Positions 28,380 through 37,651 of a stretch of DNA of 64,000 bases are shown here, in pieces. The first letter of the stretch is position 1, and every line of letters begins with the position of its first letter. The notes under the pieces were generated by a model. That model was not told where the DNA came from. It saw only the letters and a program-made list of their open reading frames with translations, and did not search any database. This stretch comes from Thermovirga lienii DSM 17291 (lineage in GTDB: Bacteria; Synergistota; Synergistia; Synergistales; Thermovirgaceae). The translations under genes were made by a program, and so were the position numbers. The stretch covers positions 956,501-1,020,500 of the forward strand of contig CP003096.1 of assembly GCA_000233775.1 (NCBI GenBank), read 5' to 3'.

Positions 28380-30359
28380 ATGAACGAGGAGATCAAGCCA
28401 AAGAATGGCGCTAAAATAGCGATCGAAGAGATCGAAAAAGAAGCCGAAAAAATTGACCTTGATGAACTTCGCAGAAAGTATGATAGCGAGGCCAATACCC
28501 GCGATCTTAGGGGATGGTACGCGCTAATGGTGACAGCCATTGCAATTGCTCTGTCAGCCTTTCATATTTATACATCAGGCTTTGGCCTTCTGCTTGCGAT
28601 AAAACAGAGAGCAATCCATTTGGCGTTTGTCCTGTTTCTTGTTTACATGCTGTATCCCCCAAAGAAAAAGGGGGTTATAGAAACTAAAGTTCCTTGGTAT
28701 GATTTTCTCTTAGGTGGTTTGGCTGCGTTCGCTGCCCTTTATCACGTTATATTTTTCAACGATATAATCATGAGGGCGGGACTTCCTACGACCATGGATC
28801 TTACTGTAGGATTTATAGGTATTTTGCTGCTCCTTGAAGCCACCAGGCGAGTATCGAACCCCATTTTGCCGGGCATAGCAATTTTCTTCCTTTTCTATTG
28901 TTATGCAGGCAGATATTTCCCCGCCATGTTTGCTCATAGAGGGTTCAATGTGATGAGGATAATCAACCATATGTACATGGGGACAGAGGGAGTGTTTGGT
29001 ATACCCCTCGGCGTCTCTGCTACATTCGTTTTTATGTTTATCCTTTTTGGGGCCTTTTTGGAGCAGACAGGTATGGGGCGGTTTATAATTGATCTTTCAA
29101 TGGCTCTGGCTGGGTGGTCCACAGGAGGACCTGCGAAGGTTGCAGTGGTCAGTTCTGGATTGATGGGATCCATATCAGGGTCCTCTGTCGCAAACGTCTG
29201 TACTACTGGAATGTTTACCATTCCGCTTATGAAGAGTGTTGGTTACAGGCCCCATTTTGCTGGAGCAGTCGAAGCCGTTGCTTCCACGGGGGGGCAGATA
29301 ATGCCTCCTGTTATGGGTGCAGCAGCCTTCATAATGGCTGAATTTTTGGGGGTTCCTTATTTGAAAGTGGCCCTCGCTGCTGTAGTTCCTGCGTTGCTCT
29401 ATTATTTTGCAGTCATAGTGCAAGTTCATTTGGAGGCCTCTAGACTTGGACTAAAGGGGCTTCCTAGGGAGCAGTTGCCCAAAATCTTGCCTCTTTTAAA
29501 GGCAAAAGGCCATCTTTTAATCCCCTTGATAGGGATAATCTATTTCCTTTTGGCGGGCTATACTCCACTCAAGGCGGCCTTTAATGGTATCGTGATCACG
29601 GTGGTTGTTTCTTTCTTGAACAAAGAAACCATGATGACCCTTCCCAAGCTCAAAGAAGCAATGGAGTCCGGTGCTAAGGGAGCTTTGGGGGTAGCGTGCG
29701 CTTGTGGAACCGTTGGTATAATCGTTGGGACCGCCACGTTGACGGGGCTGGGGCTTAGGATAGCTAGCGCCATAATAGCTCTTTCTGGAGGAATATTGAT
29801 AGTTTCTCTTATGCTTACTATGGTGGCCTGCATCCTACTTGGAGCCGGCCTCCCAACTACAGCTAACTTCATAGTGACTAGCACCATGGCAGCTCCTGCT
29901 CTGTTGCAATTGGGTGTTGCTCCCATGGCCGCCTACATGTTCGTTCTTTATTTCGGTATAGCTGCTGACTTAAGCCCTCCGGTTGCATTGGCTGCCTATG
30001 CTGGGTCTGGTATAGCAGGTTCTGATCCCATGAAAACAGGAGCAACAGCGGTCAAGTTGGCTATAGCAGGTTTCCTAGTGCCCTATATTTATGTCTTTAA
30101 CCCCATGCTGGTCTTGGTTGGCTTTGAGCCTATACCTTTCCTGTTGTCGATAGCGACGGCACTGCTTGGTGTGTTCTTGCTTGGTATGGGATCTATAGGT
30201 TATTATAAAGCGGAGATGGCCTTGTGGCAGCGAGTTGTGGCTATAGGCGGAGCGATAGCATTGCTAATTCCGGGAATCACGACAGACATAGTGGGGTTAG
30301 CAATATTGGTAGTTATGTTCTTGATTCAGAGGCAAAAAGCCAAAGCAGCGGCTGCATAA
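28380..30359 (+). CDS. Fused TRAP transporter permease (DctQ-DctM type, TAXI-associated)
   Basis: A 659-residue inner-membrane protein in which the small (Q) and large (M) TRAP subunits are one chain. The first 45 residues are charged and cytosolic, then four helices (about 45-150) match the Q part, and about twelve more carry M-part motifs such as SSGLMGSISGSSVANVCTTG, STGGQIMPPVMGAAAFIMAE, GAGLPTTANFIVTSTMAAPAL and FYFGIAADLSPPVALAAYAGSGIAGSDPM-like stretches. Import is driven by an ion gradient with a soluble receptor. AGGAGG precedes ATG 28380; the earlier 28341 start lies before that site. Substrate is unknown. Confidence 0.93.
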   Translation: MNEEIKPKNGAKIAIEEIEKEAEKIDLDELRRKYDSEANTRDLRGWYALMVTAIAIALSAFHIYTSGFGLLLAIKQRAIHLAFVLFLVYMLYPPKKKGVIETKVPWYDFLLGGLAAFAALYHVIFFNDIIMRAGLPTTMDLTVGFIGILLLLEATRRVSNPILPGIAIFFLFYCYAGRYFPAMFAHRGFNVMRIINHMYMGTEGVFGIPLGVSATFVFMFILFGAFLEQTGMGRFIIDLSMALAGWSTGGPAKVAVVSSGLMGSISGSSVANVCTTGMFTIPLMKSVGYRPHFAGAVEAVASTGGQIMPPVMGAAAFIMAEFLGVPYLKVALAAVVPALLYYFAVIVQVHLEASRLGLKGLPREQLPKILPLLKAKGHLLIPLIGIIYFLLAGYTPLKAAFNGIVITVVVSFLNKETMMTLPKLKEAMESGAKGALGVACACGTVGIIVGTATLTGLGLRIASAIIALSGGILIVSLMLTMVACILLGAGLPTTANFIVTSTMAAPALLQLGVAPMAAYMFVLYFGIAADLSPPVALAAYAGSGIAGSDPMKTGATAVKLAIAGFLVPYIYVFNPMLVLVGFEPIPFLLSIATALLGVFLLGMGSIGYYKAEMALWQRVVAIGGAIALLIPGITTDIVGLAILVVMFLIQRQKAKAAAA

Positions 30360-30393
30360 TGCAACGTTTCTTTCTTGTATATGCGAATTAACG

Positions 30394-30426
30394 CTGAGAG
30401 CTGCCTAACGAGTAGGCAGCTCTCAG
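30394..30426 (+). other. 14-bp perfect hairpin upstream of ileS
   Basis: CTGAGAGCTGCCTA (30394-30407) pairs perfectly with TAGGCAGCTCTCAG (30413-30426) around a five-base loop. No T run follows on either side, so it is not a standard intrinsic terminator. It ends nine bases before the ileS ribosome-binding site and could block, stabilise or regulate the message. No T-box motif accompanies it. Confidence 0.75.
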
Positions 30427-30450
30427 TACACAATAGGAGGAGATATAAGG

Positions 30451-33243
30451 ATGCCTGAAGATTACAAGAATACCTTAAATTTACCGCAAACATCCTTTCC
30501 AATGAGGGCCAATTTAGCCAAAAAGGAGCCGGAATTATTGAGATTTTGGAATTCCATCAACCTTTACGAAAAATTAAAGGAATCCCATAGCGAATCAGAG
30601 CGGTTTGTGCTTCATGACGGTCCTCCGTACGCCAATGGAAATATCCATATAGGTACAGCTTTCAATAAGATACTCAAGGATTTCATACCCAAATACAAGT
30701 GGATGAAAGGATATTTTGCTCCATATGTGCCTGGGTGGGATACCCACGGGTTGCCCATAGAGCTAAGGGTGTTGAAGGAGAAAAAGATAGATAAAGATAA
30801 GGTGGAACCTGCCAAACTTAGAGAATATTGTATGGAATACGCCCAAAAGTACATAGATATTCAGCGATCAGAATTCCGCAGATTAGGAGTTTTAGGAGAT
30901 TGGGATAATCCATATATAACTTATAAATCTCAGTACGAGGCTGCACAAATTGGAGTTTTTGCCGACATGGTAGAGCGCGGACTAGTGTATAAAGGTAAGA
31001 AGCCGGTCTTTTGGTGTATAGATTGTCAGACAGCCTTGGCAGCAGCAGAAATAGAATACGAAGATGAGAGTTCCCCATCCATATATGTGGCTTATCCATT
31101 TAAAGATTGCGAGAAGCTTGCAGAAGAGCTCAAAGATAGACAGTGCTATACGGTTATTTGGACCACCACACCGTGGACCCTTCCTGCAAGCATGGCTGTT
31201 GCAGTCCATCCCGATTACTCCTATTCCTTTGTTGAATCGGAAGATGGTAGGGTTTTCCTGCTGGCAGAGGAACTGAAAAGTGCAGTTGAAAAGGACACAG
31301 GCATAAGATTTACTAAAACCCTTCTAACAGTGAAGGGAAGGGAACTTGAACTCAAGAGGCTGCAACACCCCTTCTATGATAGAGAAGTTCCTATGGTCTT
31401 GGCAGATTACGTAGGTTTGGATCAAGGTACAGGATGCGTACACACGGCGCCAGGGCATGGTATTGAGGACTTTGAAACTGGTGTGAAGTATGGCTTGGAT
31501 GTCTTGAATCCGGTAGATGATAAAGGATTCTTTGTGGCAAATACACCTTTGGTTGGAGGGTTGTCCCTGGAAGAAGGTGCCAAGAAAGTTCTTTCGGTTC
31601 TTTCAGAGAGTGGCCGTTTATTGGGTAAGTCCCAAATTACTCACTCCTATCCCCACTGTTGGCGTTGTAAAAAACCGGTAATATTCAGAGCAACTGAGCA
31701 GTGGTTTGTTTCTGTGGACTCTTTTAGGGAGAAAGCGTTGAACGAGATCGACAAGGTGGAGTGGGTGCCCGATTGGGGAAGAGATAGGATAGCCAATATG
31801 GTGAGAGATAGATCTGATTGGTGTATAAGCCGTCAGCGAGTTTGGGGTGTTCCTATTCCTGTCTTTTATTGTGAAGAGTGTGGATGTACTATAGCGACCC
31901 CGGATAGAATAAGAAGAGTGCAAGCAAAAGTAGAGGAAAAAGGATCTAATTGCTGGTGGGAGCTGTCACCGGCGGAGTTGCTAGAAGAGCTCGCCGTATG
32001 TCCTGAGTGTGGTGGCAAGGAGCTAAGAAAAGAAACGGATATCATGGATGTATGGTTCGACTCTGGGTGCAGTCATGTAGCTGTATTAGAGACCAGGCCA
32101 GAATTGAAGTGGCCTGCGGATTTGTATCTTGAGGGCAGTGACCAACATAGAGGATGGTTCCAGACCTCTCTTTTGACGTCCGTTGCTACTAGGGATGAAG
32201 CTCCTTATAAATCAGTTTTAACCCACGGATTTATCGTGGATGGCGAAGGAAGAAAGATGTCTAAATCCTTGGGTAACGTTATAGCACCTCAGGAGATCAT
32301 AAACAAATATGGCGCAGATATCCTTAGACTGTGGGTGGCATCTACTGATTATCGCAATGACGTAAGGATCTCGGAAAACATTTTGAAAAACCTTGTTGAA
32401 TCTTATAGAAGAATAAGGAACACTGCACGATTCCTTTTGGGTAATCTATATGATTTTGAACCTGCCAAGGATAGTGTGAATCATGAAAGGCCTGAGGAGA
32501 TGGACAAATGGATTATCTCCAGGCTCCAAAGCCTTGTGAAGAGGGTGACCAAAGGGTTTGATGAGTATGCGTTTCATCTGCCTACTTACATGATTCATCA
32601 TTTCTGTGTGAATGACCTAAGCGCATTCTATCTTGACGTAAGCAAGGATAGGCTTTACACAGAAAAGCCCAACTCCCACAAGCGTCGTAGTTGCCAGACA
32701 GCTCTATGGGAGATTTTGATGACCCTAACCAAGGTGCTCTCTCCTATATTGAGTTTCACAGCAGAGGAGATATGGCAGGAGATGAAAAAAATAGATGGCT
32801 CGTTAGAAGAGAGCGTATTCATGGCGAGCTGGCCACAAGTGCACCTTGACTTAGTGGATGAAGAGTTGGAATCCAAGTGGGCGAGAATACTGGAAGTTAG
32901 GGCAAAGATTACCAAGGGATTGGAAATGGCTAGAAGCCAGGGATTAATAGGGCATCCTTTGGAAGCTCAAGTAGTTATAGAAGGAGCCTCTGCTGATAAC
33001 GAGGATATAAGACTTTTAACTCCCGAGGACTGGGCGGAGATACTTATTGTGTCTGGTTTTTCTTTGGAAGAAGAATTTTCCCGGAATGTAGATCATATCA
33101 GGTTTAAGGATGAAGATATTGGCATTCAGATGGTGGTTGCGAAAGCGGATGGGATGAAGTGCCCAAGGTGTTGGAAATTTTCCGAGTCCGTTGCAGAGAA
33201 AGGCTTGTGTGAAAGGTGTTATAATGTTTTGCAAGAGCGTTGA
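30451..33243 (+). CDS. ileS: Isoleucine--tRNA ligase
   Basis: Class I synthetase that charges tRNA-Ile and edits mischarged valine. It has 930 residues, normal for bacterial IleRS. The HIGH motif is in PPYANGNIHIG (58-68), the editing domain CP1 includes IWTTTPWTLPAS, KMSKS is at 602-606, and a C-terminal zinc knuckle CPRCW...CERC lies near 904-926. AGGAGG precedes ATG 30451. It stands alone between the hairpin at 30394 and a possible promoter at 33264. Confidence 0.98.
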   Translation: MPEDYKNTLNLPQTSFPMRANLAKKEPELLRFWNSINLYEKLKESHSESERFVLHDGPPYANGNIHIGTAFNKILKDFIPKYKWMKGYFAPYVPGWDTHGLPIELRVLKEKKIDKDKVEPAKLREYCMEYAQKYIDIQRSEFRRLGVLGDWDNPYITYKSQYEAAQIGVFADMVERGLVYKGKKPVFWCIDCQTALAAAEIEYEDESSPSIYVAYPFKDCEKLAEELKDRQCYTVIWTTTPWTLPASMAVAVHPDYSYSFVESEDGRVFLLAEELKSAVEKDTGIRFTKTLLTVKGRELELKRLQHPFYDREVPMVLADYVGLDQGTGCVHTAPGHGIEDFETGVKYGLDVLNPVDDKGFFVANTPLVGGLSLEEGAKKVLSVLSESGRLLGKSQITHSYPHCWRCKKPVIFRATEQWFVSVDSFREKALNEIDKVEWVPDWGRDRIANMVRDRSDWCISRQRVWGVPIPVFYCEECGCTIATPDRIRRVQAKVEEKGSNCWWELSPAELLEELAVCPECGGKELRKETDIMDVWFDSGCSHVAVLETRPELKWPADLYLEGSDQHRGWFQTSLLTSVATRDEAPYKSVLTHGFIVDGEGRKMSKSLGNVIAPQEIINKYGADILRLWVASTDYRNDVRISENILKNLVESYRRIRNTARFLLGNLYDFEPAKDSVNHERPEEMDKWIISRLQSLVKRVTKGFDEYAFHLPTYMIHHFCVNDLSAFYLDVSKDRLYTEKPNSHKRRSCQTALWEILMTLTKVLSPILSFTAEEIWQEMKKIDGSLEESVFMASWPQVHLDLVDEELESKWARILEVRAKITKGLEMARSQGLIGHPLEAQVVIEGASADNEDIRLLTPEDWAEILIVSGFSLEEEFSRNVDHIRFKDEDIGIQMVVAKADGMKCPRCWKFSESVAEKGLCERCYNVLQER

Positions 33244-33263
33244 TGTTGCTCTACTGTCATGGT

Positions 33264-33293
33264 TTGTTCTCCTTTAACCGTGTAGAGCATAAT
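33264..33293 (+). promoter_or_regulatory. Possible promoter of the DksA-like gene
   Basis: TTGTTC at 33264-33269 and CATAAT at 33288-33293, 18 bp apart. A seven-pair inverted repeat (GCTCTAC 33248-33254, GTAGAGC 33282-33288) overlaps it and may be a weak ileS terminator or an operator. Confidence 0.4.
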
Positions 33294-33314
33294 ATATTTG
33301 GAGGATAACGCAGT

Positions 33315-33680
33315 ATGGACAAGGCGGAGCTTAAACTTAGGCTTGAAAGGGAAAGGCAAAGATTGACTGAGCTCGTGTCATTGGCAGAACCCCGAGATGA
33401 AGATGCTTCTGGACCTGATCATCCAGATCACATGGCAGAGCATGCATCTGAGTTGGTCCAGAAGGAATATGAAGCAGGGGAATTGGCGTCTTTGCGCTAT
33501 CTCCTCAAAGAGGTCGATCATGCATTAGCAAAGTTGAACAACCTCCCTGACAAGTTTGGATATTGCGAGAAGTGTGGCAAGAAAATAGAAGAAAAGCGGC
33601 TTAAAGCAAAGCCTTGGGCTCGTTATTGCCTCCAATGTAGAAAAGTTTATGAGAGCACTGTAGCCAAACGTAAAAAGTGA
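33315..33680 (+). CDS. TraR/DksA-type C4 zinc-finger protein
   Basis: A 121-residue protein with an N-terminal coiled coil (1-75) and a C-terminal C4 zinc finger (C84, C87, C105, C108) of the DksA/TraR class, which binds the RNA polymerase secondary channel. The coiled-coil tip lacks an obvious DxxDxA motif, but the charged ASGPDHPDHMAEHASE stretch lies where it would be. It more closely resembles the short YteA/YocK proteins of Firmicutes. It starts at ATG 33315 after GGAGG. It precedes an RluD-type gene. The commonly intervening lspA is absent. Confidence 0.85.
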   Translation: MDKAELKLRLERERQRLTELVSLAEPRDEDASGPDHPDHMAEHASELVQKEYEAGELASLRYLLKEVDHALAKLNNLPDKFGYCEKCGKKIEEKRLKAKPWARYCLQCRKVYESTVAKRKK

Positions 33681-33700
33681 TCTTCGGGTGTTAGAGCAAA

Positions 33701-34690
33701 ATGGTTGATTCGAGGCATCACAACATTGATATAGAGGATTTTGGGGCCGGCGAGGGAGATGAGACCATCTCTATCCTCGTCGGCCAGAATTATGAAGGTT
33801 ACAGGTTAGACGTGTTCCTCTCTGAAAAAATAGATCGCTCACGATCCTATGTACAGAAACTCATAAAAGAAAACCTGGTCTTCGTAAAAGGATTCTCCAC
33901 TATCAAACCTTCAACCCGCCTGCAGTCGGGGATGGAAATTGTAGTGAAGATACCTGTAGCTGAAGCCATTACGTTGACGCCAGAATATGTACCCTTTGAT
34001 GTTCTCTACGAAGATGAAGACATAATAATAATCAATAAGCCCGCAGGTGTAGCTGTCCATCCTTCCCCTGGGCATTGGAAGGGTACTCTCGTTCAGGGGC
34101 TTTTGCATCGCTATCCAGAGTTGTTCAGCGGGGAAAATTCGTTGAGGCCTGGGATAGTTCACAGGCTTGATCTAGGCACATCGGGACTTATGGTAATTGC
34201 GAAGCATATAAAGGCCCATGAAAGAATGTCCATGTTGTTCAAAACTAGATCCGTTAAAAAAGAGTATTTGGCTCTTGTATGGGGATGCCCTAGGAAAGTG
34301 TCTGGATTGATTGATATGCCTATAGGCAGGGATAGTAGAAACAGGCTCAGGATGGCTATAACTCCTAAAGGGAAAAGGGCCATTACGAGATATGAAGTAT
34401 TGTGGACCCGTAACGGTTTTAGCTTGGTCAGATGTCGTATATACACTGGCCGCACTCACCAAATCAGGGTACACTTCAAGTCGTTGGGATGCCCCGTTGT
34501 AGGCGATAAGCTTTATGCTCCCAGGAGAGAAAGGGTCTTCGACTCAGAACGAATATTTTTACATGCATGGAGGTTAGCTTTCCCTCATCCCATGACGGGA
34601 GTTGACGTCTCCTTTCGTTCTCCTTTACCGGAGGATCTTATATTTGTTCTTCGAGATATTTTTTCCAATAGACTGGGGAAACCGAAATAG
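33701..34690 (+). CDS. RluD-family 23S rRNA/tRNA pseudouridine synthase
   Basis: A 329-residue pseudouridine synthase of the RluA/RluD family. An S4 RNA-binding domain (about 32-85, YRLDVFLSEKIDRSRSYVQKLI) is followed by the catalytic core with PAGVAVHPSPG, the catalytic aspartate D157 in IVHRLDLGTSGLMVIAK, and RTHQIRVHFKSLGCPVVGDKLY. The first 25 residues are an acidic extension; ATG 33701 has only a weak ribosome-binding site. Whether it modifies 23S positions 1911/1915/1917 cannot be told from sequence. Its last 53 bases overlap the convergent rqcH gene. Confidence 0.92.
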   Translation: MVDSRHHNIDIEDFGAGEGDETISILVGQNYEGYRLDVFLSEKIDRSRSYVQKLIKENLVFVKGFSTIKPSTRLQSGMEIVVKIPVAEAITLTPEYVPFDVLYEDEDIIIINKPAGVAVHPSPGHWKGTLVQGLLHRYPELFSGENSLRPGIVHRLDLGTSGLMVIAKHIKAHERMSMLFKTRSVKKEYLALVWGCPRKVSGLIDMPIGRDSRNRLRMAITPKGKRAITRYEVLWTRNGFSLVRCRIYTGRTHQIRVHFKSLGCPVVGDKLYAPRRERVFDSERIFLHAWRLAFPHPMTGVDVSFRSPLPEDLIFVLRDIFSNRLGKPK

Positions 34691-36311
34691 ACTTATAATT
34701 AGAGTATGTTACCTGAGCTATACCTCCCTTTTGTGGTGCCACATGTTTTTTCTCTGTGTAGTCTACTACGACTAGGTTGTCAGACCTGCCTTTACTGTGG
34801 TATGCAGCTAAAGAGGCAGCGAAAATCAAGCGGGGATCATCAGGCGAAAAACTTTTTTCCTTTGTATCGGTTTTCCTGATTACTACATGAGCACCAGGTT
34901 TATCCTTGGCGTGAAGCCAAATATCGTCGCTTTTTGCAAGTTTGAAGGTTACGTAGTGGTTCGATTTTTGGTTCAGCCCAGCGAAGACAATGGCACCCCT
35001 CAAGTCGTAGCGGATTACAGGTGAGGTTTTGTTATGTTTACTTTTCGAGCTGCGGCCTGTATTTATCTGTTCTTTTGCCAGAGCAAGGATTTGAGTAGGT
35101 TCCTCCAAGGATTCTATACTTTCAATGGTCTCTTTTAGCTCTTCGTAACGAGTTTTGTACCTCATTAGCAGTTTTTGAGCTTCTTCGTTTTTGTCTTTAT
35201 ATTTTTTTGCCTTTTTAAAATAGGTTTGTGCATTTTCTACAGGGCTCTTTTGTGGGTCTAAATTAACCCTTATTTTCTGAGGTGGAGTTGTTGTCCAATC
35301 CTCCAAAACCGTTTCCGCTGTCTTTGGTGGTATGTTGTGCTGCCAAGCGATCAACAAATTACCAATTTTCATCCATTCCTCGGATTGTTTTGCCATGTCT
35401 ATCAAGTTGTTTAACCCCTCTATGCGGGCTTTATACGATTTTAGTTCCGTTTTGAGAGGTTTAAGTATTTCGTTTTTTAGTTTGGTGGTTTCTTTCTGGA
35501 GGAATGGATAAAATACAAACTCTCTAGCCAACTTCAAAGCAGAACTGCCATGGGTTTCAATGGGCTCGGCTCCAGGTAGTAGAACGGGGAAAAAAGTTAT
35601 GTAGTTTCCTAATTTTTGGAATGTAACATTCCCTATGTTGCCATGGATATATCTAAGGTTTGATAACCATTTGTGCCACAGCTCTTTGGGATATTCGTGC
35701 CATAATTCTTTTATCTTTTTTTCTAAATTTTTACCAATCCCAACTATTCTTTCAGGAGCTACCGAAGGGATATCATTTATCATTTGAGACAATGTCACTC
35801 CTGATAATGGAGGTGGCGGTGAATATCGCGTTCCCGGAAGGAGCAAGGAATTAGATTTGCTATCAAAACTTTTTAACTTTACTGCATCGATAACTCTTTG
35901 CTCAGAGTCTGCAAGAATCAGGTTGCTTTTATGGGCCATTATCTCAAAAATAACAGAGTACTTTTGGGCAAAACCTGCTCCTAGCCTTTTTTCGAAAGTT
36001 ATTGTCAATATGCGGTCATGGTTAATTTGATTGCACCCTATAATGACTCCACCAAGTAGATGTTTTTTAAAAGATTGCTCCACGCGCGATGTTTTTGCGA
36101 AATATGAGGCTATCATTTTTCCTTGGCTTTTACTTATGGAGGCCACACCGTAGTACTGGGGATCCAAAGAGAAAAATAAAGCGTCGGTATAATTAGCAAA
36201 CTGCATAACTATCCAGCTATGTCCAAAGTCTATTTTTGTCACCTTTTTGTTCTTGAATTCAGTTGATATCTCTGTGCTCCATGCTGAAACCATTTCAGGT
36301 CCAAATGTCAT
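34638..36311 (-). CDS. rqcH: NFACT-family ribosome quality control protein (RqcH/Rqc2 type)
   Basis: Binds stalled 50S subunits and recruits tRNA-Ala to add C-terminal alanine tails that mark nascent chains for decay. It has 557 residues. NFACT-N covers 1 to about 200 and contains the Asp-Arg pair D99-R100 (QINHDRIL), matching the residues needed for tailing in Bacillus RqcH. A coiled coil occupies about 285-420, and NFACT-R follows with DDIWLHAKDKPGAHVVIRK. It starts at ATG 36311 with GAGGAG upstream on the - strand. It was earlier annotated in relatives as a fibronectin-binding protein. It is the only housekeeping gene here on the - strand. Confidence 0.94.
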   Translation of the reverse strand: MTFGPEMVSAWSTEISTEFKNKKVTKIDFGHSWIVMQFANYTDALFFSLDPQYYGVASISKSQGKMIASYFAKTSRVEQSFKKHLLGGVIIGCNQINHDRILTITFEKRLGAGFAQKYSVIFEIMAHKSNLILADSEQRVIDAVKLKSFDSKSNSLLLPGTRYSPPPPLSGVTLSQMINDIPSVAPERIVGIGKNLEKKIKELWHEYPKELWHKWLSNLRYIHGNIGNVTFQKLGNYITFFPVLLPGAEPIETHGSSALKLAREFVFYPFLQKETTKLKNEILKPLKTELKSYKARIEGLNNLIDMAKQSEEWMKIGNLLIAWQHNIPPKTAETVLEDWTTTPPQKIRVNLDPQKSPVENAQTYFKKAKKYKDKNEEAQKLLMRYKTRYEELKETIESIESLEEPTQILALAKEQINTGRSSKSKHNKTSPVIRYDLRGAIVFAGLNQKSNHYVTFKLAKSDDIWLHAKDKPGAHVVIRKTDTKEKSFSPDDPRLIFAASLAAYHSKGRSDNLVVVDYTEKKHVAPQKGGIAQVTYSNYKSISVSPVYWKKYLEEQI

Positions 36312-36374
36312 TGCTATCTCCTCTTTTTACCGTTATCAATGTCTCAAATCTCAAAAACAAGAGTATTTTAAATG

Positions 36375-36386
36375 AACGGCGCCGTT
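36375..36386. other. 12-bp palindrome upstream of rqcH
   Basis: AACGGCGCCGTT, a perfect palindrome between rqcH and the transposase gene, about 65 bases upstream of the rqcH start, followed on the + strand by TTT. It could be an operator or a short terminator. The 93-base gap holds no convincing promoter on either strand. Confidence 0.4.
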
Positions 36387-36404
36387 TTTGCATATATTGA
36401 CTTT

Positions 36405-37581
36405 TTAAGGTATACCAAAGATTAGTTCCCTGTAAGGGGCCACAAATTGCTTCCGTTTAATTAGTTGAAGGAGATGGTGGGAGTCCCAGGAGATGTTTTG
36501 AGCTCCCACCATTTTTAGTATAAAGGTGTTTACTTTGTCCAAGAGTATAGGGGGTATGGAAGTAGCGGCTTTAGAACTGACTAGTGAGAGTTCAAATATT
36601 TTTTCCTTTGGAGTTTTCCCGTTCATATCTCTGCCTCCATGAGATCGTTTTTGATTGTAATATTTTACCCAGCTTGCGGCAGAAGTCATAAAGACCTTTC
36701 GGGATGTTATGTGAGGTAGTGCAGGTATGTAGAATTCCTCATCATCGGTGCGATGACTTCGTTCCACAAAACCTTGGGCTTCTTTTTCTCCTTTTGGTAT
36801 GGAGAGGAGAGTAACGCCTAAGGGTTCTAGGAATTTTTCCTGCAATATTTTTCTTTTTCTGCTTTCTTCAGATCCGCCGAATTCGCTCCCGTTGTCAGTT
36901 TGGAAGAACATTCTATGTCTGATGCCCAAAGCCCGCATGAGGAAGGCGATGTAAAGTATGAAGGAGAAGCCATTTGCGAAAGAGCATTCATCGGAGAAGC
37001 ATAAGATTCTCATTCTTGTTTTGATATCGATAGCGGTAAATTGGTATTTGGGAAGCCTGTATTTAAACAGGGCAGCATATGCTTTTGGTGGGAGAGTCTT
37101 TGCGTCTGCTATATGTTTTGAATCGATCTGGAAGTATTGTAGGGCTTCCCAGTGGTTTAGGTTGGCATAGTAGCGTTTATTTCCGTTTCTAGAACGTACT
37201 TTTTTAGTTTTAACGTTGTTTCTGCGTAAGATGTTTCTGATGGTGTAGGAAGATATATTCAGATTGAGGGTTCTTTTCAGCTCTCTTGCAAGTCTTCTAG
37301 GACCCATGTTGGTTTTCTGTTGAGTTTCAATAACCAAAGCTTCGATGTGAGGTTTAGTTCTTTTTGGATGAGGGGATCTGGGACCTTTTTTGTGCAATAA
37401 TTCTTTGGCAGATAGGCCATCTTTTTTCCGTTTCATCAATGTTCTAACCCATCTTTCAGTAATTCCCATGATGTTAGCTATTTCTTTGGCTTGTTTTACC
37501 TTTTTCTATCAAGTCGCATATAACTTCCATAGGGGCTTTGGGATTCCCTGATTCCTTTAGTCGCTGGTATAATGAAGTCAT
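36405..37581 (-). pseudogene. IS481/IS3-like transposase, frameshifted near its N-terminus
   Basis: A DDE integrase-type transposase read on the - strand. The intended start is ATG 37581 with a strong AAGGAGGT site. After about 29 residues (MTSLYQRLKESGNPKAP..., then EKGK) the frame shifts by one at the TTTT run 37494-37497 (AAAA on the coding strand) and stops at 37474. Dropping one A restores EKGKQAKEIANIMGITERW and joins a 354-residue open frame (36405-37469). The HTH is split by the shift. DDE residues in the long frame are D116 (FQIDSKH), D192 (QTDNGSEF) and E236 (GFVERSH). It could be decayed, use +1 frameshifting, or carry a sequencing error. No clear terminal inverted repeats were found. 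Confidence 0.82.
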
Positions 37582-37651
37582 GGCGGGTTACCTCCTTTTT
37601 CCTTTGTTTTGGTTGTTGTTGCAGCACCAGTATAAAGGAGAGGTACCCGCC
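37582..37651 (-). other. Inverted repeat sequestering the transposase ribosome-binding site
   Basis: GGCGGGTTACCTCCTTT (37582-37598) pairs with AAAGGAGAGGTACCCGCC (37634-37651), about sixteen pairs with two small bulges. On the - strand transcript the second arm contains the SD AAGGAGGT and ends at the start codon. Messages begun outside the element would fold and hide the site, a known way for insertion sequences to limit read-through expression. Confidence 0.7.

Noticed and set aside
30360-30450. T-box riboswitch upstream of ileS
   Set aside because: The gap is too short and lacks the conserved T-box sequence and specifier stem; only one hairpin is present.
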